DNA of 48,279 nucleotides from Acinetobacter lwoffii (GCF_024129735.1 NZ_JAMXXK010000025.1:1-48279); one strand, 5' to 3'; positions 33,452 to 42,872 are shown, counted from the stretch's first letter. The notes: a model not told the origin generated them from the sequence alone. Program-made: numbers and translations.

Positions 33452-34060
33452 ATGAAAGGTTCAATCCTTGATTTTTCTATTCAACACAATACCGGTTTTA
33501 TCTCGGGGGATGATAATCAGCGCTATAGCTTTAATGGCGCAGACTGGCGTAGTGAGCGTCCACCTTCACGCGGTGATCGGGTCGATTTTATCGTTAATAC
33601 CGCGGGTGAAGCCTCTGAGGTTTATTTAGCCTTAAGCAGTTCTATTTATCTGGGAGAAAAAATTTCCACTCAGCTCGGCAAATATTCCAATCTGGATCAG
33701 GCCGAGGAAAATTACAGCAGCATTGACTGGTTTGTAAAATGTCTGACCAACTATGCAAACTTTTCCGGCCGTGCACGCCGTAAAGAATTTTGGTTCTTTA
33801 TGCTGTTTTGTGTAATTTTAGGCATTATTGCTGAGGTCATAGATACAGTTTTAGGCACTAAACCGCTGGTGAATAGCCTGCTTAATCTGGCACTTCTAGT
33901 CCCAAGTCTGGCCGTTGGCGCGCGTCGCTTGCATGATGTAGGGCGCTCTGGTTGGTGGCAATTACTGGCGCTTACCGTGATTGGTATACTGGTACTGATC
34001 TGGTGGTGGGCAACTGAAACCAGGCAACAAAACAATGAATATGGTGCTCCTGCCAAATAA
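33452..34060 (+). CDS. Second DUF805 membrane protein with the N-terminal module
   Basis: A 202-residue protein clearly paralogous to the gene at 25138: the same module at 1-60 (MKGSILDFSIQHNTGFISGD, RYSF, DWRS, GDRVDF, VYLAL), then a DUF805 domain (about 91-200) with NYANFSGRARRKEFWFF, ARRLHDVGRSGWWQLL and the closing ATETRQQNNEYGAPAK. The linker (61-90) differs more than the ends. The two paralogues are about 8 kb apart with the glucose oxidation cluster between them. Function unknown; DUF805 proteins are small inner-membrane proteins of several helices. Confidence 0.85.
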   Translation: MKGSILDFSIQHNTGFISGDDNQRYSFNGADWRSERPPSRGDRVDFIVNTAGEASEVYLALSSSIYLGEKISTQLGKYSNLDQAEENYSSIDWFVKCLTNYANFSGRARRKEFWFFMLFCVILGIIAEVIDTVLGTKPLVNSLLNLALLVPSLAVGARRLHDVGRSGWWQLLALTVIGILVLIWWWATETRQQNNEYGAPAK

Positions 34061-34070
34061 CCGAACCTTA

Positions 34071-34096
34071 CAAATCCCGTCTTGATGCGGGATTTG
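34071..34096 (+). terminator. Terminator-like hairpin after the second DUF805 gene
   Basis: A 9-bp perfect stem CAAATCCCG/CGGGATTTG (34071-34079 and 34088-34096), loop of eight, followed by only a short T-rich run. An ATG in the loop (34085) is in frame with the next gene, so this hairpin could also influence its translation. Confidence 0.6.
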
Positions 34097-34111
34097 TTTA
34101 TCGATTATTTA

Positions 34112-34600
34112 ATGACTAAATATCAGCAAAATCAGACTTTATCCATGCTGCAAGATCAATTAGTGAAATTTCCAGATGCTGTATGGGTGCAAATCTATAA
34201 AGATAAAATGCAGCTGATGAATATAGATGGCACGATTACGCATACCCTGCTACCCGATGTGCCCTATGCCCATCCGCGGAGTATTATTGCCGACTTTGAT
34301 GCAGCCGCGGTGACGCTGAAACGGCTGTTACCATCGTCAATGATGAAGAAACTATCTAGCTCTATAGCACTGCTGCAAATTATGGATCTGCCTGAAGACG
34401 GTTTAACCGAAGTTGAAAAGCGCGCGTTACTCGAACTCGGTTATGAAAGTAGCGTGCAAAATGTCATCCTGTTTGACCATGCAGGAAATGCACTGACCAA
34501 AGCCAAAGTTCCACCCCAACATCGAATGACGATCATCAACATTTTACTGGTGATCATCATTATGGTGGTGTTGGCATCGACCTGGTTTTTGACGCTTTAA
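34112..34600 (+). CDS. Hypothetical protein with a C-terminal membrane anchor
   Basis: An unrecognised protein of about 162 residues. The soluble part includes VPYAHPRSIIADFDAA and LTEVEKRALLELGYE. The last 25 residues (about MTIINILLVIIIMVVLAS onward) form one hydrophobic helix, so it would be tail-anchored in the inner membrane. The start is uncertain: ATG 34112 is chosen because ATG 34085 lies inside the preceding hairpin, and neither has a ribosome site. It follows the DUF805 gene by about 50 bases and may be partly cotranscribed. Confidence 0.6.
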   Translation: MTKYQQNQTLSMLQDQLVKFPDAVWVQIYKDKMQLMNIDGTITHTLLPDVPYAHPRSIIADFDAAAVTLKRLLPSSMMKKLSSSIALLQIMDLPEDGLTEVEKRALLELGYESSVQNVILFDHAGNALTKAKVPPQHRMTIINILLVIIIMVVLASTWFLTL

Positions 34601-34748
34601 ATGTTCGTCCAAGAGCAAAAATTCCGCACGCTGTGGGATTTTTATTGAGATAACCATCTAATAAGAGAATCGATCTGTATAGATGAACCAGCTTATAGAC
34701 AAAAAAACTCTAAAAATCAGCTCAAATAAAATAAGCAAAAATTAGGGT

Positions 34749-35396
34749 TTATTTAAAATAATCTAGCAACTGATTAAAGCGGTCTATTTGATATTTAGGC
34801 TGTGCCAGTGCTAACTCTTCCTGACTACCATAACCATAATTTACCGCAATAGTATCAATACCATTTTGACGGGCACCAAAAATGTCATGCTCACGGTCAC
34901 CCACCATCAGGCATTGATCGGCCTGTAATTTTTGCTGCTCTAAAATATACTGAATCAGCTCAGCTTTATTGGTTCGCTCGCCATTCAACTCACTACCATA
35001 AATGTCGGTAAAATACTGGGCCAGATCAAAATGTTCCAGAATCTGTTTGGCATACACTGTCGGTTTTGCTGTAGCGACAAACAAGCGATAACCACGGCGT
35101 TTCAGTTCTGCCAGCGTTTCTGCTACACCCTCAAAAACATGATTTTCATAGAGACCCTTGACTGCAAAGCGCTCCCGATAACCCATCAAGGCCTGTTCAG
35201 CCAGAACATGATCGGCCTCAATATTTAAAATTTTGGCAAGCGAGGCTTTTAAGGGCGGACCAATAATCCAGTCGATATTGATCTCGTCACTAATCGGATG
35301 ACCGATCTTTTCCAGACCATAGCGTGCAGACGTCGTAATCCCCACTTTCGGATCGGTTAATGTCCCATCCAGATCAATTAAAATATTCTTAATCAC
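34749..35396 (-). CDS. HAD-family phosphatase (phosphoglycolate phosphatase-like)
   Basis: A 215-residue HAD hydrolase. Motif I is LIDLDGTLTD (nucleophile and acid Asp), motif II is the Thr in FVATAKPT, a Lys follows, and motif IV is MVGDREHDIFGA. A helical cap (about residues 15-80) marks subfamily I as in Gph and pyrophosphatases. GTG at 35396 is preferred over the upstream ATG at 35450 because AGGGG precedes it and the protein then starts just before motif I. The substrate cannot be told. It is divergent from thiD. Confidence 0.85.
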   Translation of the reverse strand: MIKNILIDLDGTLTDPKVGITTSARYGLEKIGHPISDEINIDWIIGPPLKASLAKILNIEADHVLAEQALMGYRERFAVKGLYENHVFEGVAETLAELKRRGYRLFVATAKPTVYAKQILEHFDLAQYFTDIYGSELNGERTNKAELIQYILEQQKLQADQCLMVGDREHDIFGARQNGIDTIAVNYGYGSQEELALAQPKYQIDRFNQLLDYFK

Positions 35397-35479
35397 CGCC
35401 CATCCCCTCTCATTAGTACCGATATAAATTAATATCGAGAGTTCATTCAAATTTGCCTATACTAATGCAATTTTAGTGA

Positions 35480-36262
<783 letters not shown>

Positions 36263-36287
36263 GATCACACTTCTTAAAATCAAAACT

Positions 36288-36316
36288 AAAAAAGCCTGAG
36301 TCATTCAGGCTTTTTT
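36288..36316. terminator. Bidirectional terminator between thiD and the DUF1176 gene
   Basis: A 12-bp stem AAAAAAGCCTGA/TCAGGCTTTTTT with a five-base loop, giving T-runs on both strands between convergent genes. Confidence 0.9.
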
Positions 36317-36340
36317 ATCACTGCTATTTTTTAAACAATA

Positions 36341-37399
36341 CTATTTGGCCTGATAAATGATTTTGCTTACATAGGTCGGTAAATTCCAAGCACCACCGGC
36401 GAAGCCTTTGCATTGTACGGTCAGACCACTGAAGCTTTTGACAAATTTCTTGCCATTCCAGGCCCATTCGTTCTGACTCAGACAATCGCCCAAACCACGC
36501 ACTTTATGCCCGGAAAATATCTGGCCTTGGTTAAATGTTTCTCCCGAGGTCGTCACCAACTGTTTAAATTGCTTGTTTCGATCCATCAGCCAGAAGCCAC
36601 TACCCATATTATAAGCCCCACGCCAGCATGGAATCTGAATCAGTTGATTCTGGGCATTAATGGGATAAATGGTCATAACACCATCATCCAGAAAACGCTG
36701 GCTAAACAGCAAATCACATTGATCTTCCTTGGTGGTGGCTTGCAGTTTTCGAATCATCTGCTGACTTGTTGCCGTATTCAGTTTTGCTTGAGTGACTTTG
36801 CCTGACTGATATTTTGGTATCTGAATTTTCGGTATCGCTGCAGCTTTGAGCACCGCCTGATTGGATTTTTTCCCCGGCCTGATCAAGGCTGAGGGCGTAG
36901 AAAGTCGACGCTGAAATTCATCCATCTTGAGTAAAACGGCACTGGCACCGGAAGTCGACAGGTTCCAGCGTGATTGCGTATTCTTAAATACAACCGGAGC
37001 TGTTCCCTGTACAGCTTTTAGCAAGGCTCGCGTTTGATCAGTACTGAGTTGCCCTATTCCCTCCCGATTCAGACCAATCACACCATAAGGTGTGCTGGCA
37101 ATTTGTAGCTGAAGCTGTCGTGTAGGTGTGGCAGCAGCTAAGGGTAAAATCTGGACTTGGGCTTTGATACTACTGTTTGCACCCGCAGCACGCTCTAGTA
37201 GCACCGAAACCGGCTGATCAATATCTTGATCCGATTGATAACCGGCAGCGCGGCAGGTGCCGGTATTATCACAGGCAATTTCCCAGTCTTTATGTGAAAA
37301 ATGCAGTCCCTGCATGGCCGCTAGACTTAATGAGCTGATACTGGCTAGACCAAATGTGATACTCATGATTTTGATGCTGTAGATCCATTTTTGTTTCAT
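36341..37399 (-). CDS. DUF1176 family secreted protein
   Basis: A roughly 352-residue exported protein. The signal peptide runs from MKQKWIY through SLSLAA (about 1-27). The body matches the DUF1176 pattern: FSHKDWEIACDNTGTCRAAGY near the start, paired cysteines later (EDQCDLL; IPCWRGAYNMGSGFW; GLGDCLSQNEWAWNGKKF). Two adjacent ATGs at 37402 and 37399 follow AAGGA; the second has better spacing. The upstream AI-2E/GAF gene ends in TAA directly before the first ATG, so translation is probably coupled. Function of the family is unknown. Confidence 0.8.
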   Translation of the reverse strand: MKQKWIYSIKIMSITFGLASISSLSLAAMQGLHFSHKDWEIACDNTGTCRAAGYQSDQDIDQPVSVLLERAAGANSSIKAQVQILPLAAATPTRQLQLQIASTPYGVIGLNREGIGQLSTDQTRALLKAVQGTAPVVFKNTQSRWNLSTSGASAVLLKMDEFQRRLSTPSALIRPGKKSNQAVLKAAAIPKIQIPKYQSGKVTQAKLNTATSQQMIRKLQATTKEDQCDLLFSQRFLDDGVMTIYPINAQNQLIQIPCWRGAYNMGSGFWLMDRNKQFKQLVTTSGETFNQGQIFSGHKVRGLGDCLSQNEWAWNGKKFVKSFSGLTVQCKGFAGGAWNLPTYVSKIIYQAK

Positions 37400-37402
37400 C
37401 AT

Positions 37403-39841
37403 TTAGTCCTTATTTAAAATGCTTGCCGAGGTGGCTGGCTGCATCTGCTCAATCTGCTTCTGTTTATCTTTTTTCTTACGCTCGTTGCTCAAAGTCGCCA
37501 TTAAATCCTGTGCCAAAGCCTTAAGCAGAATCATATCTTCGGCCTGCATCTGTCTCGGTTGTTTATCCAGCAGACATAGACTCCCAAGCGCAATTCCATT
37601 TTTATCTTTTAAAGGCACACCAGCATAGAAACGGATATGATGCTGTCTTAATTCTGACAGATGTGGAAAGCGCGGGTCACGCTGCAAGTCTTCTATCACC
37701 AAAGGCTCATTCTGATAGAGCAAATGGGTGCAGACTGAATCCTTGCACATTTGTCGGGTTGCAACAGGCTCCTGAGTAAAAGGACTGATTGGAATATACA
37801 TTTCATGCTGATTCAGCCAGGAAATTTGTGCGTAATCAACGTCAAAGGCTTGACGGGCTTCTTCAATATATTGTTTATAAAGGGTCTGATGACGATGATC
37901 CAATAACCCCAATTCATTTAAAGCCTGCTGCCGTTCTTTTTCATTCTTGATCTCCAGATTCTCAAACCAGCTTTCCCCTTCATTCAAGGTATAAGTTTCG
38001 ATAGTCAGAATCAGATCATCGACATTATTGACCAGTGCCTCCAGCTCAAAACGTTGTTGCAGTTCATCCAGAAGCTCCAGCTGCATCACGCTCCAAGTCG
38101 CAAAAATGATTTTCAGTTCAGGATATTGCTGTGCCAATCGATATTTCAGCAACCGGATCTGTGCCGCAGGCGCATGATGAAAAATAGACACACATAAAAT
38201 CTTGATCGAAGCTGGTAATACAATACCCTTTCCTGATTCACTCGATTGAATCAGCACATCCAGATCATTTCGGGCAGCAATATTTTTGAGATTTAGGGCA
38301 TGCGCCAACATGGCAGAAATCTGGGTGTCAATTTCCCAACGCGCACCAACACAATAAACTTCGGGCTGCTCGGCACTCATCTTACTCGGATAGGCTTTTT
38401 GAAACGCATGATTAAAGAACTGCAAGCCCTGATAAAGACGCAACCGGTGTTCGGCAGTAACATCAGTATCATGCCCTTGAGAATAAATCCGAATGGCTGG
38501 AATGGCTACTTCGCCATAGAACATCTGTACACGACGGGCCACTTCCTCTGCACTGGGCTTTTTCGGTAATTGCGCACAGATGTAATCATTGGCTACCCGC
38601 ATTGCATCATTGACTTCATCAGCCACCAGTCGCTGGTAAAAGCGTTCGGAGGGTGACAATACTGGCGTACTGCCAAGCAAGGTTTTGACAAAACCCAGTG
38701 CCGGTACATAATTGGACAAAACCAGCAGGCAGGCAGTCAAAGGCGTCGACAAGATCAGCCCTACCGGTCCCCAGAGGGTGGTCCAGAACGTAGCAGCCAG
38801 AATAATTGCCAAGGTAGACAGGCCGGTACTTTCCCCATAGAGCCACGGTTCAATCACGTTATTGCTGATCAGTTCCAGCACCAGAATCAAGCCCACAGTC
38901 CAGAGCACCATGTCCCAGCCCGGATCAACGGCGAAAGCCAGCGTAATCGGGAAAATAGCTGAAACGATCGGACCAACATAGGGCACAAAACGCATAACCA
39001 CCGCGACCAGTCCCCACATGATCGCTGCTGGCACACCAATCAATAACAGCCCAATCGCCATGGGAATACCATAAGTAACATTGACCAGCAGCTGCATGCG
39101 CAAATAGGTTCCGATACTTTTGGCGGCATCATCCAGCGCATCGGTGCCGATATTCAGATTACCGCCCAAGAGTTTCAGAAAGCGGTCATGCAGATCTTTG
39201 CCATTGAATAAAATCAATACCATAAACAGAAACACAATCCCGATAATCGCCAGCGGATTCAGGATTTTATTCAACCAGTCCAGCGCAGCCTCTTCACTCG
39301 TTGGTTCCAGGCCCACCACTTTGACATTCTGCACATTCGGGTCTTCTGTTTCCTGTTCGGGGGTGTCTATCGAATTTTCTACCGTGTCAAAGGTCTGGAT
39401 CGCACCATCCCACATACTCGGTCCCTGACGATAGTTTTCGAGCATTTTCAGTTTCTGCTGGATGGTGTCCTGATATTGCGGCAGTTCCTGACTCAACTTG
39501 CCGAGTTGCACTCCCAGATAAGTTGCAGTGCCGCCCAGAAATGACAAGGTCAGGCACATGACCAGGCCAATCGCCGCCCATTGGGGACAGCCCCAGCGCT
39601 TTAAGCGAGAAACCAGAGGAGAAAGTAAAAATGCCAGCAGAATGGCCAGAGCCAGCGGAATAAAAATATCACGACCAAAATACAACGCCGTCATGACCAC
39701 AGCAGCAATTACAAAGCCTGCCATCATTCTGAGTGCATGTTGGGTGCGCTGCCGCTCGGACTGATCCGGCATCAATACTTCAGTCTGTTGTTGCAGGTTG
39801 GCCTGTCTTGGTTTTACTTGACTGTTCTTGTTGTTATCCAC
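37403..39841 (-). CDS. AI-2E-transporter-family permease fused to a GAF domain
   Basis: An 812-residue chimera. Residues about 37-400 form the AI-2E/PerM-type membrane domain, with FGRDIFIPLALAILLAFLLSPLV near the start and FVPYVGPIVSAIFP and GLILSTPLTACLLVL later. A soluble region follows (about 400-640), part of which resembles a Rossmann-like sensory fold. Residues about 650-785 are a GAF domain (PISPFTQEPVATRQMCKDSV, HHIRFYAGVPLKDKNGIALG, SLCLLDKQP). Plain AI-2E exporters are about 350 residues, so this looks like a transporter with a sensor attached. Substrate unknown; it precedes the DUF1176 gene with stop/start contact. Confidence 0.85.
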   Translation of the reverse strand: MDNNKNSQVKPRQANLQQQTEVLMPDQSERQRTQHALRMMAGFVIAAVVMTALYFGRDIFIPLALAILLAFLLSPLVSRLKRWGCPQWAAIGLVMCLTLSFLGGTATYLGVQLGKLSQELPQYQDTIQQKLKMLENYRQGPSMWDGAIQTFDTVENSIDTPEQETEDPNVQNVKVVGLEPTSEEAALDWLNKILNPLAIIGIVFLFMVLILFNGKDLHDRFLKLLGGNLNIGTDALDDAAKSIGTYLRMQLLVNVTYGIPMAIGLLLIGVPAAIMWGLVAVVMRFVPYVGPIVSAIFPITLAFAVDPGWDMVLWTVGLILVLELISNNVIEPWLYGESTGLSTLAIILAATFWTTLWGPVGLILSTPLTACLLVLSNYVPALGFVKTLLGSTPVLSPSERFYQRLVADEVNDAMRVANDYICAQLPKKPSAEEVARRVQMFYGEVAIPAIRIYSQGHDTDVTAEHRLRLYQGLQFFNHAFQKAYPSKMSAEQPEVYCVGARWEIDTQISAMLAHALNLKNIAARNDLDVLIQSSESGKGIVLPASIKILCVSIFHHAPAAQIRLLKYRLAQQYPELKIIFATWSVMQLELLDELQQRFELEALVNNVDDLILTIETYTLNEGESWFENLEIKNEKERQQALNELGLLDHRHQTLYKQYIEEARQAFDVDYAQISWLNQHEMYIPISPFTQEPVATRQMCKDSVCTHLLYQNEPLVIEDLQRDPRFPHLSELRQHHIRFYAGVPLKDKNGIALGSLCLLDKQPRQMQAEDMILLKALAQDLMATLSNERKKKDKQKQIEQMQPATSASILNKD

Positions 39842-39962
39842 CTGAAAAGTCCTAAAATATTATTCCTTCAACATAATTTAGGACTTTCTATATTTTTGTT
39901 ACAAAGGTATTCCTGTAATCATTTGCAAAGATATTTCACTTAAATCTTTTCAGGTGAGTGGA

Positions 39963-40403
39963 TTAACTCACACTTTTGATCCGGCGCATTTTCCGGGTTT
40001 CGAGTTGCACAGGAACTGAAGTATGTTGATGCAGCAATTGCCATTTGCCCTGCTGCTTGCTCAGGCACATGCTGACCCGACACCAGCCCAACTGGAAAAT
40101 CGGTTCAATCACCGCATAATTCACCCGGACATAACCATCGACTACAGCCAGATCAGAAGTGACATGAATATTAATATCTTGGCGTTCGATGCGTATTCCT
40201 TCCGGCATAAAGCTTCGATATTGTTGCCAGAGTGCCTGATAGGCTTCAACACCTTTGACTTCCATACTGACATCGACCAGACGAATCTCCGGTCGGCATA
40301 ATTGAACAATATCCTGAATATCGAGTCTGGCTATGGCATTGTCCCACTCCTGAAGAAATGCCATGACTTCCCGAGCCAATTGTTCATCCCCAAAAATCTG
40401 CAT
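39963..40403 (-). CDS. NTF2/SnoaL-like protein
   Basis: A 146-residue small alpha+beta protein with the NTF2-like cone pattern: a helical N-terminus (LAREVMAFLQEWDNAIARLD), then beta strands with RLVDVSMEVKGVEAYQALW and AVVDGYVRVNYAVIE. ATG 40403 has GAGGA eight bases upstream. Family members include SnoaL-like cyclases, ketosteroid isomerases and stress proteins; the substrate cannot be told and no catalytic residue is certain. It is transcribed away from its neighbours as a lone gene. Confidence 0.7.
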   Translation of the reverse strand: MQIFGDEQLAREVMAFLQEWDNAIARLDIQDIVQLCRPEIRLVDVSMEVKGVEAYQALWQQYRSFMPEGIRIERQDINIHVTSDLAVVDGYVRVNYAVIEPIFQLGWCRVSMCLSKQQGKWQLLHQHTSVPVQLETRKMRRIKSVS

Positions 40404-40831
40404 CAAATTTTCCTCAACCGGACAAGTCAGACCTGAAATAGGAATTCAATCAACTCACCGGATTTCTGATCTTTTGTTCTTATTATTTTGCCTGTGCTAA
40501 AGCGTTATTCTCGCTTTGCTCTTCCCACTGCCTGATTCGGTTCAGCTCACCTGAAGATTATTTTTTTAAATTATTTTTATTTCAATCAGGATGAATATGC
40601 CGTTTCTAGATTGGATGATTCAAAAATCAGCAGCGATTAAAAGTTACTTTAGAACTTTTATCGCATGCCTGTAAATGACATAAAGCGTCATTTAAAAATA
40701 GAAATAATTTTAGATCTGAATAAGATAGCGAGCTGTTACAGCCCAAGTCGATCTGTTTATAAATTTCGTATGGCATTGATAAAGTTTTAAGGCATTTGAT
40801 CCATGTCATATCAACAGATAAAAGCCATCAT
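40404..40831. other. Intergenic region
   Basis: A 428-base gap with a roughly 60-codon minus-strand frame at 40627-40809 that has no ribosome site and AT-rich content, not annotated. A short hairpin AAAGCCAT/ATGGCTTT (40821-40846) overlaps the 3' end of the next gene and may be its terminator. Nothing else recognised. Confidence 0.45.
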
Positions 40832-41194
40832 TCAAATAATGGCTTTACGATAAGTCTGCTTTGGCATTTCAATGATTTCGACACAAAGCTGTATTTTTAA
40901 TTCAGGCTGTGGCGCAATATATTGCTGCATGACGTCGAGCACCAATTCGGAAATCGCCTGACGAACTTCGACACTGCGCCCGCTCAACAGTGAAACTTTG
41001 GCATGCACATAGGCCTGATCTGTAACAAGATTCAGTCCAATCACATAATCCTGCTGCATAATCGCACGACTTTTTAAATCATTGGGATCGGTGACATAGC
41101 CGGCGTTAAAAAGTGCCTGATGGCTCGCGACCAATAAGGATTTGATCTCGATATGTTGCAGATTATCAGAATATTCCAGATGCAGGTGCGGCAT
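40832..41194 (-). CDS. 5-carboxymethyl-2-hydroxymuconate isomerase family protein
   Basis: A 120-residue tautomerase-superfamily protein. The catalytic residue in this family is the N-terminal proline, and ATG 41194 gives a protein starting MPHLHLEYSDNL, exposing Pro after Met removal; earlier frame starts (to 41263) would bury it. Further family features are YVIGLNLVTDQAYVHAKVSL and the helical SVEVRQAISELVLDVMQQYI. In other bacteria the enzyme acts in homoprotocatechuate degradation, but no other gene of that pathway is nearby, so the substrate is uncertain. Confidence 0.82.
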   Translation of the reverse strand: MPHLHLEYSDNLQHIEIKSLLVASHQALFNAGYVTDPNDLKSRAIMQQDYVIGLNLVTDQAYVHAKVSLLSGRSVEVRQAISELVLDVMQQYIAPQPELKIQLCVEIIEMPKQTYRKAII

Positions 41195-41267
41195 TAAAGG
41201 GATCTCAAATCGAAACGTGAGGATCAGAGCGGCAGGAAAATGATCAGCCCCGAATTTCAGCAATAAT

Positions 41268-41301
41268 GAGAATAATACGATAGATCAACCGTATTATTCT
41301 C
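41268..41301. promoter_or_regulatory. 12-bp perfect inverted repeat
   Basis: GAGAATAATACG (41268-41279) and CGTATTATTCTC (41290-41301) flank ten bases. It lies between the yjdM stop and the tautomerase start. There is no T-run, so it is either an operator for the downstream gene or a weak terminator. Confidence 0.5.
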
Positions 41302-41329
41302 TCGTCAGAATTTTAGTCCAGGGCTAAGT

Positions 41330-41668
41330 TTAAGCTTTCTTCACATATTCGGATTTCAGTTTCATCGGGCCGATTCCCTCGATTTTACAATCAATATCAT
41401 GCCCATCTGCAGCATCAGGCAACAAACGGATACTTTTGACTTTGGTGCCCACTTTCACCACTGAAGATGAACCTTTGATTTTCAGGTCTTTAATCACCGT
41501 GACGCTATCACCATCTGCCAGCACATTGCCATTGGCATCCTTAATGATCACTTGTTCTTCAGTGACTTCACCTTCTTTCCACTCATGTGCGCATTCAGGA
41601 CAGATCAATAGATCGCCATCTGCATAGGTATATTCAGATTGACATTTTGGACAGTTTGGCAGACCCAT
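41330..41668 (-). CDS. yjdM: Zinc-ribbon protein YjdM (PhnA domain)
   Basis: A 112-residue cytosolic protein. An N-terminal zinc ribbon (NCPKC and ICPEC cysteine pairs) is followed by a small beta-barrel domain with [20 protein letters not shown] and [12 protein letters not shown], typical of YjdM. Formerly called PhnA, it is not the phosphonoacetate hydrolase of the same name. ATG 41668 is chosen (MGLPNCPKC) because GAGG lies about eight bases upstream and the added upstream residues are hydrophobic noise. Function unknown. Confidence 0.9.
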   Translation of the reverse strand: MGLPNCPKCQSEYTYADGDLLICPECAHEWKEGEVTEEQVIIKDANGNVLADGDSVTVIKDLKIKGSSSVVKVGTKVKSIRLLPDAADGHDIDCKIEGIGPMKLKSEYVKKA

Positions 41669-41792
41669 AAGAACCTCGAAAAAAAGAGAAAAATAAAATA
41701 AATGAAACAAATAAGCGCACAGTATAGCATCTTTGTCTGGAGCACTCATGGATAGGACATGAGGATGCAACCAACACAGGAGATCGAAGGAA

Positions 41793-42239
41793 TTAATTGT
41801 CTGAAATCTGCGGATTAACCAGCAAAGACAGGAGTTGCAGTGATTCTTGCCAACTCAAATGACACACCGCGGGCGGCACCACATCCGGATAACCCACCTG
41901 AATAATATGCAAACCGGTACCGATTGAGACTTTTTCAAAGATGATCGTCACCTCTATTTCCCCCTGCAGGTCGGGGGTAGAAAACTGATCGGTATAGCGC
42001 AGCAGCTGATTGGGAATGACCTCATGATAAATGCCGTGAAAATGATGCTGGGTCCCGGTAGAAAAATTGGTAAAGGTGGTTTTATAGCTGCCGCCGGGTT
42101 TAACTTCCGCATGTTCTACTTTGGCAATAAAGCCATGTGGTGCCAGCCATTTGGCCAGTGCATCCGGATGCACAAAGGCACGATACACCCGCTCCGGTGG
42201 TGCGCTGAACACACGATGCATTTTTAAGGTGTAACTCAT
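41793..42239 (-). CDS. SRPBCC/AHSA1-type polyketide cyclase-like protein
   Basis: A 148-residue START-like fold. The opening [31 protein letters not shown] is the classic AHSA1 start, followed by [11 protein letters not shown] and a C-terminal helix ([16 protein letters not shown]) with the Trp typical of the family. Ligand unknown. It lies upstream of yjdM on the same strand, 124 bases away, and may have its own promoter. Confidence 0.88.
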   Translation of the reverse strand: MSYTLKMHRVFSAPPERVYRAFVHPDALAKWLAPHGFIAKVEHAEVKPGGSYKTTFTNFSTGTQHHFHGIYHEVIPNQLLRYTDQFSTPDLQGEIEVTIIFEKVSIGTGLHIIQVGYPDVVPPAVCHLSWQESLQLLSLLVNPQISDN

Positions 42240-42313
42240 TTTTTCTTGTCCTTTGTTGTTATTATTTTTTTATTGCAGGATATTCCCTGCATTTGTTGTG
42301 GCTAAATTATCAG

Positions 42314-42339
42314 CCTGAGTTAAGTACTCATCTGAGTTA
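42314..42339. repeat. CTGAGTTA direct repeat upstream of the SRPBCC gene
   Basis: CTGAGTTA occurs at 42314-42321 and 42332-42339, 18 bases apart, about 75-100 bases before the ATG. It could be a regulator-binding pair. Chance is not excluded. Confidence 0.25.
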
Positions 42340-42425
42340 TTTTATCCAGTTTTGAGCTGGCTATATATAATGAGTATGTATCTATACTTAAGCTCAAATC
42401 TTCGTATAGCAATTAAATAGAGCAA

Positions 42426-42449
42426 TAAAAAAACCCGGCAGCACCGGGT
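42426..42449 (-). terminator. rraB terminator
   Basis: Stem ACCCGG/CCGGGT (42433-42438 and 42444-42449), loop of five, then T7 on the minus strand, 34 bases after the rraB stop. Confidence 0.82.
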
Positions 42450-42482
42450 CTCTTATTTTAAATGCTTTAAATACAAGCATGC

Positions 42483-42872
42483 TCAGCTACTACGCAGGCT
42501 GCTCTCTTCGTCATCCAGCTCATCATCATAGACATAGGCCATGCAACCCCAGCCATCATATTCGCCCTGAAATTGTGCCGCGATTTTGCTGAACCATTGT
42601 TCCAGATCCACGATATCTTCGTAGGCAGGCTCCATATACACATAAATCGTGATGATCCATTCCAAGGTATCGCTTTCTTCGTCCTGAAACAGGCTGATTT
42701 TTTGCTCTTCTTTTAATAGATGCAAGGCACAACGATCCGCCTGCGCTTCATCCGCAAAGGCAATCGAAAATTCAATTTCATGTGCTTCTTGCAAGTCGTC
42801 GCCATCCTGATGCATTTGCCACAGTACATTGCCATTTTCATCGTCAGGGAATTGATTGTAATCACGTGACAT
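42483..42872 (-). CDS. rraB: Ribonuclease E inhibitor RraB
   Basis: A 129-residue acidic protein of the RraB family, which binds RNase E and changes degradosome activity. Recognisable features are QMHQDGDDLQEAHEIEFSIAF near residue 20 and EYDGWGCMAYVYDDELDDEES near the end; the YDGWG motif and acidic tail match E. coli RraB. AGGAT precedes the ATG at moderate spacing. It is a single-gene unit with its own terminator. Confidence 0.88.
   Translation of the reverse strand: MSRDYNQFPDDENGNVLWQMHQDGDDLQEAHEIEFSIAFADEAQADRCALHLLKEEQKISLFQDEESDTLEWIITIYVYMEPAYEDIVDLEQWFSKIAAQFQGEYDGWGCMAYVYDDELDDEESSLRSS

Noticed and set aside
35397..35479. TPP riboswitch upstream of thiD
   Set aside because: The gap to the divergent gene is too short and no THI-box motif is visible.
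40627..40809. 60-codon minus-strand frame
   Set aside because: No ribosome site, AT-rich spacer composition, no family features.
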